64,000 nt of DNA from Anticarsia gemmatalis (Eukaryota; Arthropoda; Insecta; Lepidoptera; Erebidae), in the NCBI RefSeq assembly GCF_050436995.1, contig NC_134754.1:303001-367000 (forward strand). The letters run 5' to 3'. Each line of letters starts with the position of its first letter. Within the stretch, counting starts at the first letter, position 1. The notes under the pieces were generated by a model that was not told the origin of the DNA, ran no database searches, and worked only from the letters and a program-made list of their open reading frames with translations. Both the position numbers and the translations under genes were made by a program. Below are positions 13,072-24,700 of the stretch, piece by piece.

Positions 13072-13141
13072 TGTACTGTGTTGTGTCATAAGTGCACGGA
13101 TTGTGAGGCTTGTGCAGTTGTTATAACTTTGTTACGATAGC
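13067..13141 (+). other. Predicted noncoding first exon of gene A
   Basis: From the predicted initiator A to the base before GTAAGT at 13142. It would be joined over a 5.6-kb intron to the exon starting at 18718, which has a TTTTCAG acceptor. The exon contains an ATG at 13071 not linked in frame to any long product. No transcript evidence is available here, so the exon depends on promoter and splice motifs only. Confidence 0.45.
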
Positions 13142-14144
13142 GTAAGTTTATAAGTGATTTGTTGTTTTTTAGAATTAAGTTTTTTTTTTGTTTGTGCTAG
13201 GTTTTTTTTTTATTGAGGGAAGAGACCAGTGTCTAGTGATGGATTGTGGTTTTGGTTTGAAAATTAGGGCTATTCATTATTAATTTTAATCCTAAAAAAA
13301 GAATCGATTGATATATTTTTCGATAAAAATTTCGATAAAACTGCAATGGGTTTACATTCAAATATCTCTTATTGAGCTACTCTCTATGTTATATCTGGAA
13401 AGCGAGATAAAACTTTTAAAAATTGTTTAAAAATATTATTATATTGTAGATTGTAGCTTTATGAACTCCTCTATCTAAGCGTTAAGTGAGTTGGGTTGTT
13501 AAAACAAATAGCGGGAATCGAATCCGCGACCTAGTTGGTATTGCTTGACTTGGCTATTACTTTGTAGCAATATAATTATTTGGAGATTTTGTTTAAACTA
13601 TTTGAAAAACATTAATAAAATGCGTTATTGATAAATTTTAAACTTTACCCGACCCAAGAATCAAACTTGTATCTTACATATTGATCTAAAATTCCAAGAT
13701 CGGTGATAACGTGTAAAAAATATTTAAATTTCTCGACGTTTCTCAGTACGAGTTGAACTTATTATGATACGGTTTTGACATTGATAGAGTCGCATTACAG
13801 TTGAAACATTTAAACACTCACTAGAAATTACCCATTTATTATCTACATATAGCATACATATAAAACTCTTCCGTTACTGATTGACATCAGTCAGTCTGTA
13901 AAGGAATATCTATCAAGACAACGGACAGCCGTAACTACTGAGCGTAGAAAGTTGAAATTTGCTGTGAAGATTCCTTAGGAAGTGAAGAGGAGCACTTGGA
14001 TAGTTTTTTTGAGAATTCCCTTCCAAATAGGGTGAAATTCCACGCGGATAAAGTTGCAGGCAGAAAGCTAGTCTGCATATAAAATGATTTTATCTGAGCA
14101 ATTTTATTTATTTAATTTTCAAAGTGATAGTGTTATCGGTTGCA

Positions 14145-14532
14145 GGAGGAGCTCGTGGCTTAGTTGAGGAGCTCGTGGCTTAGTTTACAACAGCCGCACG
14201 AATTGATCTCTGAGGTTAAGCTACGCTTGCCGAGGTTGTTCCGTGGATGGGTGACCATCTTATACATATCGAGCTCCTCCGTGTTTCGGAAGGCACGTTA
14301 AATTGTGGGTCCCGGCTGTCATTTTCGAAGATCTTTGACAGTCGTTAACAGTAGTCAGAAGCTTGAAAGTCTGACAACCAGTCTTACCGAAGGGTATCGT
14401 GTTAATACCCAAGTAACTGGGTTGTGGAGGTCAGATAGGCAGTCGCTCCATGTAAAACACTGGTATCCAGCTGCATCTGGTGAGACTGAGAGCCGACTCC
14501 AACATAGTTTGGAACAAAGGCTAAGCGAATAT
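14145..14532 (+). mobile_element. 5S-rRNA-derived SINE, family S2, with 18-bp target-site duplication
   Basis: The same 18 bases, ATAGTGTTATCGGTTGCA, occur at 14127-14144 and 14533-14550, exactly bracketing the element. The head has GAGGTTAAGCTACG and GTGGATGGGTGACCAT, matching the order of 5S rRNA box A and box C. The tail has GCTGCATCTGGTGAGACTG and CCGACTCCAACATAG, a 3' domain that also ends other repeats here (e.g. 57020, 39232). A 20-bp tandem duplication of the 5' end is seen at 14146-14185. Clean duplications imply target-primed insertion not long ago. Confidence 0.75.
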
Positions 14533-15621
14533 ATAGTGTTATCGGTTGCACTTGGGTTTATTTCGTGACTCGCTTATATCGGGATTACCCAATTTCTATA
14601 CCTAGCCTGTTTGGGTCCATTCATGAACGCATACTTACGCTTTTTTATCGCCAAAGGGGTTGGTTTAAAGGTAGCCTTTATATTCAACAATTAGCTTCTA
14701 CCCGTGACTTTGCCAGTGTCAAATATTTCCCTGGTATCTTATGTGTTAATACAGGTTATAAGCTGTCAGTGTATCAAATTTAATTAAAATCCGTTCTTTA
14801 GTTTTTTCTTGAAAGAGTACATAACTTACACTGTCGTATTTATTATACTTGAAGAATATTAAAGATTGGATATCAATCAATAGGCAAGCCTCGTGAAAGT
14901 TGGCAGACATCTTTTACTTAGTAAAGAAACGTAGTAAGGTCTAGCAATAGTATTAGCTGACCCCTGACTATCAAGTTCAATTAACTTTGTAAATATTCTG
15001 AAACAATACGTTACTATGCTATGTATTAGTGTAATTACACGTGTGTTATGTGTAACTGTTTTTTTAAATTTCTATGCGTGAGTTCGATTCCCGTGTGGTT
15101 AAAATTTAATTTGGTTTGGTTTCATGTAAGACTGACTCTGTAAGGCAACCTCTGAGCCACTAAAAATATTTTAGGCTTTACTTTGTCAAGCCTGAGAATC
15201 GAAACCAAGACTTTGTAGCCTATTTTCGTGAATTCGATTACCAGTTTTTGTAAGCGTTGATCAAAAACTTTTTAATGCAGTTATTTTAATAAAAACATTC
15301 TTGCTTATGGTATATTTAAGTAACCTCAATATTGAACGTAGTATCTTTCCAAAACTTTAAATTTTTCCACCCCGTATAAGTCTTTCGTGCAATAACGATA
15401 TTTCCAAAACGTCACAAGTGCATTTAAATAAAACACATATAATATTGACTCAAATGTAACACACACGCGGTAATTTGTCATCGATTCTTATCATGCCTCC
15501 ATTCATAAGTTCAGTGCAGGCTTATTGTGAGAACAATGAACACAACCTGTACATAGTGTATATGACTCGTGAACATAAACACGTATGTAACTGTTACTTT
15601 CTTTCAAAACTGAAATGGCCT

Positions 15622-15880
15622 TCTTCTTCTTCTTATTGTATGGTCAGTGGTCAACCTAGTGTCTAAGTTGTTCAAGCCCGAAGGCCTTTGACATGGCTTA
15701 ACGACTGTTACCTTAGTAAATAACAGCCAAGACCGACTTTTTACGTGCCCTCCGAAGCACGGAGACGCCCAGTTCAAATACCACTATGCGGTCACCCATC
15801 TATGGAATGACCGCGCCATCGGTCGCTTAACCCACAGATCGTTTACCGACCGGTGAGCACAACTGGCTATGGGCTCCTCA
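15622..15880 (-). mobile_element. 5S-derived SINE, family S1
   Basis: On the - strand it reads GGTAAACGATCTGTGGG, then TAGATGGGTGACCGCATAG, GTGCTTCGGAGGGCACGT, and ends at GACCACTGACCATACAATA with a GAA-rich tail. Full-length, with 5' end at 15880. It faces a second, truncated copy at 15931, making a head-to-head inverted pair. Confidence 0.65.
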
Positions 15881-15930
15881 AAATTGAAATGGGCTATGTT
15901 AATGACACTGAATGCTTCAATAAGGCTTTT

Positions 15931-16070
15931 TGAGGCACTCATAGCCAGTTGCGCTCACTGGGCGGTAAACGATCATTGGGTTAAGCAACCCTTGGCGCGG
16001 TCATTCTATAGATGGGTGATCACATTGTAATATTTGAACTGAAGGTCTATGTGCTTTTGGAGGACATGTA
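15931..16070 (+). mobile_element. 5S-derived SINE, family S1 (3'-truncated)
   Basis: Holds ATAGCCAGTTGCGCTCACTG, GGGTTAAGCAACCCTTGGCG and ATAGATGGGTGATCACA. Stops after GTGCTTTTGGAGGACATGTA, so the 3' half is missing. It is head-to-head with the copy at 15622-15880, with 50 bases between them. Confidence 0.6.
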
Positions 16071-16945
16071 TGTATAAGACTATCAATTTTGAGTAACACT
16101 TTAGTCTCGTGCTATCATTGTTGTTTAAATAGACTTATTAAATTAAATAAAAACTAGCCTCTTTTGTGAAGACAGCCTGTATTATCACGATATAATTCAC
16201 CACCAGCCAACATATTTTGTTTTAAATTAACCTCCAACATTAATTTTTTGATTGATTAGTAGTTAAAGATTAACAGGCATTTACACAAAGCTTCTTTAGC
16301 TTTTATTGGTCTATATGAGTGACTAATAAGTGACAAAAGTATCAATAAATAAAATTAGTGCCTATGTCAAACAATAGCGAGCACAGGTGCTGTGAATAAT
16401 TGCTGTGACGCATATTATGCACTTTGTTATAACAGAAGTTATTCGGTCATAGATTCATATATTACTATGTTTTAATCATGTATAAGACAAGATGTTTTTT
16501 TTTTATATTTTGGCTAACATGCTTACAGTATCGCAGAGATTTAACCCTTGGCAATAAATTTCTTCACCTATTGTGTTGTACAAGAAAAAATATTGAGGAA
16601 TGAAATATTTTTTCTATAGATAAAACCTATCGTCTCATAAATTTCATAATAATTGGTTCACTAGTTTAGAGACCGCTTCTGTCGAGCGGTCGGTAGTGTA
16701 TCCGACTGCTGGTCATGAGGTGTTCGAATCTTCGGTTGGTGAAATGCTATTCTTATTTTTTTATTTATATTAGAATATTTTTCAATTTTATTCCGGAGTT
16801 TGGTAACGTACTCGATAAATAGCAATAGACTCGCTATCATTATTTCACACTATTACATGGGATTAATCTTATTAATGACGAAACACGCGTGTATATTATA
16901 TACCTCTGCATAAACCTTCGGGTATATCAGGTTCGATGTTATGTA

Positions 16946-17160
16946 TTAGGTCGGGGAAAAAGTCTTTTCGCATTATAGTATGTATGAACTTGTAATAAAA
17001 TCTTTTCTCTACAAAAAAAAAATCTCGATATTTGGGTACCTCACGAGCTCACTGAAAGAAACCTAATGAACCGTGTGTCATTTGTGATTCTTAAACCCAA
17101 AGAGATTTTATTACAAGTTCATACATACTATAATGCGAAAAGACTTTTTCCCCGACCTAA
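16946..17160. mobile_element. mariner-type MITE with 58-bp perfect terminal inverted repeats
   Basis: The element begins TTAGGTCGGGGAAAAAGTC and ends with its inverse complement. The arms (16946-17003 and 17103-17160) pair perfectly over 58 bases. It is flanked by TA on both sides (16944-16945 and 17161-17162). The terminus is of the mariner type, and 215 bases is too short for a transposase. It lies in the long first intron predicted for gene A. Perfect arms imply recent arrival or strong homogenisation. Confidence 0.75.
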
Positions 17161-18719
17161 TACGTACTTAAGAAAAGTAGAGATAGGGCTACGCGATAGC
17201 ACCCTTCGTTTAAAACGCAAACCAAAGATCACAAAATATAATTTCAATTACCGTGTTATTATTAATTTAAAACGTCCTTTAATGTACTGTTCTAATACAA
17301 ATCACATGTATAACATTACCACTAAGTACATAGTGTATCGTATTAAACAATAACATTATTTATTCAGTTGTACATTAAGTACTTTATTTACAAGTGCTCA
17401 TAATTCTTAGTACTTAGGCTTCAATGGAAAGAAAATATCAATTTATATTAAATTCTTGTTAAGATACATTAGCATCTGCCAACAATGGTCTATATCTGAT
17501 TATAGTCATATGTTCGATTTCCGAATAAAGAGCTATTTAACTGAGTTTAATTTAATAATATTCTGAATTAAACATTTTTAAACATATGGCTAAAACGTAC
17601 CTTTATATTAGCTATATTCTTTTGTATTATTAGCTAATATGCAAATAGTTTTCTGTCTATGTGTATTTTAAAGAAAATTTGCTCGCTATTAAGCATGGAG
17701 ATCGATGAGGACATGGGGTTTAACATAGTCAAAGTTTTTGCTTAAAATTCATTTTTAAACCAAAATAATGATTTTGCAAATTCATTTTACTTGAAAAAAC
17801 AGGTTATTTTATTGCGTGATGGGCATTATACTACTCCTTTTTAGCTTGTACGGCTCTAAAGAAATAGTTTAAAAAAATATTCGCACACACCACAGTTGTA
17901 AGCAATAGTAAATTTTCTCGTAACGTAAAGAGGTATCAATTTGAACGAATTAAGGAAAAACACACAGTAGGAATAATGTCATTAGTGTGTAATAACCATA
18001 TAATGTTAGGGTTTAAGCCATTATACTACAGTCACTAGCAAAAGTCACTTTATGTTATTTAACTAAGCGTCTCCGTGCAATATAAAATGATGTATGCCAA
18101 AATTGACGGATGACTATAAAAAGAGTCACTCTGTAGAGAGTTTTTGTTTTTTTATAATTTTTTTAAAAGTTATATGAAAATTCACTGATACTTTCGAACA
18201 CGAAAAGCACAAAACGGCAAAACGTTGATAGCGAATAAATAATATTAGTTTTCTCAAATATTTTAATCTTTTGTTTTCGACTGTACGTTGTAGTTGTAAT
18301 CATGTAAACATTTTATTTTAACTCTCTATGAATGATTACTAACGTATATTGCTAGTCATGGTGATGAGGGGCTTTTTATAGGTTTATCTTTATTAAGCCT
18401 ATTGCGCGAGATTTAAGTTCAAAATTTTTAAAAACTCGATATTCTGGCAGATCTTAGGTCTATGCGAAGCCTCCGATTGGGTTCCCGAGTTCGGCCAACT
18501 TTGTTAGATTTTTCTTTTTGTGTACTCGCAAAATTACTAGGTTTTAGTTTTCTAAATACTCTAGAGAATATAAAAACTTGTAATATGTGCCTTTTTATGA
18601 TGATATCGTAATAACTTTTATTTCTAAAAGCATTTTTAGAATAAAAAATACTAAATAATATGAACTTAAGTGCGGTGAAATAACATTGAATTTAAAGTAT
18701 GTATGTTTTATTTTCAGGT

Positions 18720-18758
18720 ATGATGCTCATTGGTGTCTCAAGTTTAAATAGAAAATGA
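18720..18758 (+). promoter_or_regulatory. Upstream ORF overlapping the start codon of gene A
   Basis: The exon beginning at 18718 carries ATGATG at 18720, which opens a 12-codon frame closed by TGA at 18756-18758. That stop overlaps the gene A ATG at 18755 as ATGA. If the transcript uses this exon, scanning ribosomes meet the small frame first. Translation of gene A would then need leaky scanning or reinitiation, or use of the ATG at 20745. The frame and overlap are seen; the regulatory effect is inferred. Confidence 0.45.
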
Positions 18759-21700
18759 ATAACTCACCGAGAAAGATGTCGAAAGAAACTAGTATTAAAG
18801 TAAGTTTATATTTCATTTACCTAAAATATACATATAAGCATAATATGGCAATGCTGCCAGCATTCTGGGAACGTACCCGATGGACAGCGACGAGGAGGGA
18901 ACTACGACGCCAGTGTTTTTTTTATTTCTATATATTTTTTTACCAAATTTTAACAATTTTGTAATTAATAGGTATAGATTGTAAGTACGACATTACTGTC
19001 AAACGAAAGGAAATAATATTATCACGACATTAATATTATGAAATTCGTTGAATGAACTGTAAATGAATTGTAACATGTGCACATGTTACAATAAATATAC
19101 AAGATATTTATTGTAACATGTGCAGCCTAAACTTCAGTTTTTCTGAATTCATTCAACGAATTTCATAATATTAATGTCGTGATAATATTATTTTATGCAT
19201 GGCTTAGAGTTAGCCTTGAAATTAGCATTCACATTTTTTGTTACATTTAGAATTTAGAAAATACATACAAAAATTGAACACATATTTTCTATTTTCGTAT
19301 AAAGGCATAAATAATCTTGTACTGTTATCAGCACAAAAAAATATCTAAGACACTAATGATGCCATTAATTTCAATAAAATAAAAAGGCATACTCATTTGG
19401 CCTCGAAACTTGAAATATATAGAAACAAAAATGCTTGGTGCCTTCTCAAAAAACCCTCCACCTTGTAAACATATCTATAGGCTTATATCTCAATCTATTT
19501 AAAACAAAAATCTTTTTCTTTAAAATACTGGCAAAACCACTTAAAAACCGATAATTTTTCACATTAGGTGTTAATTGCGTCTACATTATAATAGATTTTG
19601 CGGCCGATAGTATTTATAATTCGTGGTTGTATTAGTAACGTATCGGTGGGATAAAAAACTAGTCTGCTGTGATAGATAACGCGGTTGCGTTTTGCCTAAA
19701 TCTAACTAAGCCTATCCTCTATAGAAGGCATATAGAACATTTTTTAAAAAAGCCTTTATGGTCAATGAGCACTATTAAGTCTTTCTACCATCTTGACCGA
19801 GTACAACTAAACTTTAAAACTATTTATAAATCCCCCTTGCCTTCAGAGTTTTAACACAATTTTGCCACCATTTAAGAAACTAAGTATTTCTAATACAGAC
19901 ATACTTAATATAATTTTGAAAAATTAATGGTGTGTTGCCATGAGATCCGCAACCGTGTGAAAGATACATATTGACAGATCTTGGCAACTTCAGTTTACAT
20001 CACTGTAGCATGATATTAATCATTTAAAAAGTGTATTAAAGATTTTTCGAGAAATGCGCCGGTTACAGAAACGTAAATCATACATAATCATTTCAGTACT
20101 GCAGGTAATTATGTAAGTCTCAATAATATTACACAATGTGTTTTGTGTCGGTTAGTGCACAGTTTAATAAATATTCGGTTATTCTCATGGCCAGTGAGAA
20201 CTGAGGGGCGAGTTCAATGCCTGTAGTACAAATATTGAGTACATTCTCATAATAATGGTCGGATATTAAAACAATATGAGATGTACATCTCATATTGTCT
20301 CTATGGCGCAGTATAGGCTACCAAGATTTGATTCCCTAGCAAGAGTAATGTTAGATTTTCCATTTGTTGTGGTAATGTTTTCGGTAGCATCTTGAGTTTA
20401 GTAATGTGCCCTGTGAAGGGGTACAGGCTCGTCTTTTACTCCACACGAGCAAAAATGAGACTAAGCGCGGGTGTTTCTAAGAAGGTGCCTGGTCTTTTCA
20501 AAAAGGAAAATACCAGTAGAATGTACTAACGGAAATGTGCTCTGTATATTTTTTGTGACAGCTAGTAAAGTCACTAGAAATTCTAAGTATGATCTCGGTT
20601 TTCATTATACAAGTTATATTAATATGACAATAATAATGAATGTGCACAATTAATTAATAAGAGTATAAGCTTACGGCAATACATGAGGTATCTAAAATTC
20701 TGAGTAGATTCAGTTGCCCTAAAAAAATCGTCTTTTTGTTCCAGATGTCAGAGGAGAATTCCAAGAGTGGTATGGAGGGGTTCAACCTAGACGGTATCCT
20801 GAGCGAGCTGGGCAGCTTCGGCAAGTACCAGCTGCTGCTGCTCTTGCTCCTGGCCTTCAGGGACTCCTTCCTCAATATGTGTAACTTTAACTACGTGTTC
20901 ACTGCTGCTGAAGTGGATTTCAGGTAAGCACTACTTCCAATTAGTTGTTTTGTAAGTGACTAATTCCTGGTTTCTGAGGCACATTTAGTGGTAGTTTATC
21001 TATTCAAACTGTCATGTTTATATGAGCTTAAACGCTATTAAATAGACAAACTACAGCTAGATATACCTTTAGAAACCGGGGGTAAAAAAGGAGGAGACTT
21101 TTATAATCAGGCGCTATGTTTTTATGTAATTTGGCCACAAAAACCATGTTTTTGGTGAAAATGCAGCCTGAATTCAGCCATGAATAGTACGTATACTAAG
21201 ATAGTGAAAAATCATCAAAAATAATTAAGTAGCTTTAAAAATAATAGACGTGTAGGTGAAACAGAAAGCTATTTTTTTAGGTTCGTTAAAAACAGCTCTT
21301 ACTTTAAAATAGAGTCGTTCCTGTCTTCTTGACAAATGTTCTTGTTTTTTTCTTGATAGTACGCAATTAGATGATCTAGGCAATCATTAATATACTAGTT
21401 TTACAAGTCTTATCAAGAAACAACATAATTAATACTGATTTATACACCCAAAACACTCTTTTTTCTCTCATAATTAACTTTAACTACGCATGTCTTTTTT
21501 CATATACTTTATATATCGAAGACCATTTTTTATGTAAGATGATTCGTTTTTTTGCACCCATTTTGTTTAAAAGTAGATTCACGTCCGTAGCGACATGGGT
21601 AAGGTTTCATTGCCTTTCTATTGTAAGCCCCGACATCTTAAATGTTTCACTCTTACCGTTTTGCTACAAAACATTTGAAATCCGTTTGTTTTTTATCCCT

Positions 21701-24700
21701 CTAACGGAGGCAGTCCATCTAGAGCACCTATTCATATAGCAGCCTAGTCCACAAAGAGAATCTGTCAAATATAGGTGAGTAAGGCTAGGTGCTATTCGAA
21801 CGTGTGCTCTAGATGAACTATCTCCTCTAACAAACAACGGACATGAAAAAGTATTAGTAAGTAATATGAAACATTAAAGGTATAATTTAACTGTCAATTA
21901 CCGACATTCAAGTATGTATGTAGGACGTAGGTAGCTTTAGAAAACCTAATTATGTATGAAAGAAAATAATATAAAAGTCATGAAACACAGATCAAGTAGT
22001 TATTTCTCAGGAAAATGTTGGAAACTGTGGAAAGTGCGTCATTTAGTATGAGTAAGAGATGTTAGTAATTATCATTGTAGATCATGAACAGGTAAATGTG
22101 TCTGGTCTCACCCATACTGTGCGGGGTTTGCCGATTGAGATAGTACGCTGTTGAGGTGTTGGGTAGCAAGTTGTTATTACTTAGATAATATAGTTGAGAA
22201 TAAGTTAGTATCGTCTTAGCGCGATCAAATACTTTGCTTTTAGTTGCGGGTCCAAGAGTAATATTTTACTGGTTTACTTCAAATGACTGCCTCCGTGGCG
22301 CAGTGGTTTAGGTCACCACGCTGCAACCATTGCGCCGGGAGGTCGTGGGTTCGATTCCCACAGGGGACAATTATTTGTGCGATCTACAAATAATTGTTTC
22401 GGGTCTGGTTGTGCTTTGTGTCCATTGCTTGTATGTTTGTAAAAGTCCCTGCGACACAAGAGCAATTCTTAGTGCGGGAGTTGTCTTTTTAAAATTAAAA
22501 AAAAAATCTACTTAAAACTACTTTACTTCAAATTTCAAAGTTTTTTAATCTGTTGTAATATAGGTCGCGGATGAAGATAAACAATTTTACTTACATTTGT
22601 AGAGGGAACTACCAAATACTTATCATGCCTGGTAAACCAATGTAGGGAGTAGTGTTAGGAATCAAATTTGATACGTTAATTTTGTGATCCAAAAACCTTT
22701 TTGAATTGGTCTCCGTGATAGTAGAATTTACTTAGCACGAGAATAAACCTACATACTATTATACGGTATAGTTTTAAAATTGCCCCATCACGTTTCCACA
22801 TAACGCACGACATGTGATACTAAATATCACCTTTCCGGCCTTTCTGCGACACAATCATACATTTATCGTTATATACGCGTACCTTTGATAAATAAATTAA
22901 CACAGATATATTTTTTCAATTCGAACCAGTAGTTCCTGAGATTAGCGCGTTTAAACAAACAAACAAACTCTTCAGCTTTATAATATTTGTATAGATTACA
23001 AATGTCAAATGCCAGGTATGAGTAAGAATCTATTATTGGAGGTCCACTCGTGACCACTTTTGTAAACCTAGACATTCTGTCGAGCAAAATCATGCTATCT
23101 TTGAAATCGAATGCAATACTGACAATCTGGTTAAAGCTAAGGTCTCACAACTTATTTTTCCAGTTATCTTATGTCACATTTCTTTCCTATTTTGCCCATA
23201 TTAGTATTTAATTGATCGGGCAAGGACCTCTTTCGAAGACTTCCAGACCCCTTGCTTGCTGTCTCTGGCCGTCCTTCAATGAATATGTCGAGATACCTAA
23301 TACTGTCATTTCCATTTAGGCTTAATCTAAATACAATATTGTGTTACCTCCTGTTTTCTATACAAGCGTTTAATTTGACCCTAGAGCCAAGTACTCAAGT
23401 CATAAACCCTTTTTTATGTATTACATAATAAAAATATGTGAAAAATCAACAAATTTTATAACTATTATATAATAATAATCAATCAATAAAAACGTTACAC
23501 AACTTGTATACAATGTACACGTGTATTTTACATAAATAAATTATGTATGAGAATCAGATGATACATCTTTAGGTAACTAATTTAAATAGATTCACACCTG
23601 TGTGGTTTACACCTACATTTCACTAATTATCTATTTTTATAATAAACAGGTATTTTTTTTCTTAATGAGTAATCTTTGGAACTGATGAAGCGATAAAAAT
23701 ACTTGCCTATATTGATGACTTTACATCCATATTAACTAATTATAAATGCGAATGCTTGTCCCTGAACTGCTATGTTCGTAATACTTAGCAAAGAGATCAT
23801 CCTCCCTGATCATTACTTAGTAGCTTTAGTTAATTATCTTTCAGTCAGGCTGACTTATGAGTTACTGTATCATAGCACAACTTGTACCACAAATCTATTT
23901 ATTTTTTCACTTTCTCACAAGCTATTTTTGTAGCTTAGGGCAAATCTTAGAAAGAAAAGTAATCTTTTGTTTTATACCAAACCATCGTGTACCTCAACGC
24001 TAACTTTCCTCAAAATCTGTTAAGCAATGCAGCCATAAAACATGACAGATAGACAGACATGCTTTCGCATTTTAATACTAATATAAATTGATTATAGTTT
24101 TACCAGTAACTATCTTGACTGCCACTTGTTTTCAAAACTACAAAAACTTATATCAACAAATTTTCATTCACATTTAAGGTACTGTACATTATATAATGAC
24201 TATATTACAATAATAGTACATAATAGCTCCTCAATTGAAGTGAACACACGCACATAGAGACGATGTCAAGTAAATAACGCAAGTGCGTCATATACTAAGT
24301 ATATAATATACTTAGTATTGTTTCAAATCAGCTGGTTAAGATAATATTGGTGTTTGTTGCTCACGATTTTCTGTAGTCAAATGATGATTAGGTATTTAGT
24401 GGCTATTTTTAAACTCGTTGAAAATAGATCTGAAGCTTTTTTATAAAAGTCAATGCTCGTGGTGTTTAAAGCATTTTTATTTGTTGTAGCTATTCTATTA
24501 GATATACATAACTACAGAAAACATGTTACGCGAAAGATTCAAAATTATAAATAAATTAAATTCAAAAGTATCTTCAAAATTATAAATATTTGTGTTATTT
24601 AACTATTGCAAGTTTATTTTTTTCTTATTAAAGTTAGGTGATCATCGTTCTTAAAGCTACTTGGGTTAAGCATCATAAAATCACGCCTTCTTTCCGTAGG

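Noticed and set aside
16660..16745. Possible tRNA gene (box B-like GTTCGAATC)
   Set aside because: No box A at proper spacing and no acceptor stem; more likely a decayed SINE head.
17066..17353. 95-codon open frame on the + strand
   Set aside because: It starts inside the mariner MITE and crosses its right arm into AT-rich intron; no family resemblance.
22285..22360. Possible tRNA gene
   Set aside because: Box A and box B are present but no cloverleaf closes, and the sequence continues into a shared SINE body with an A-rich tail and target duplication.
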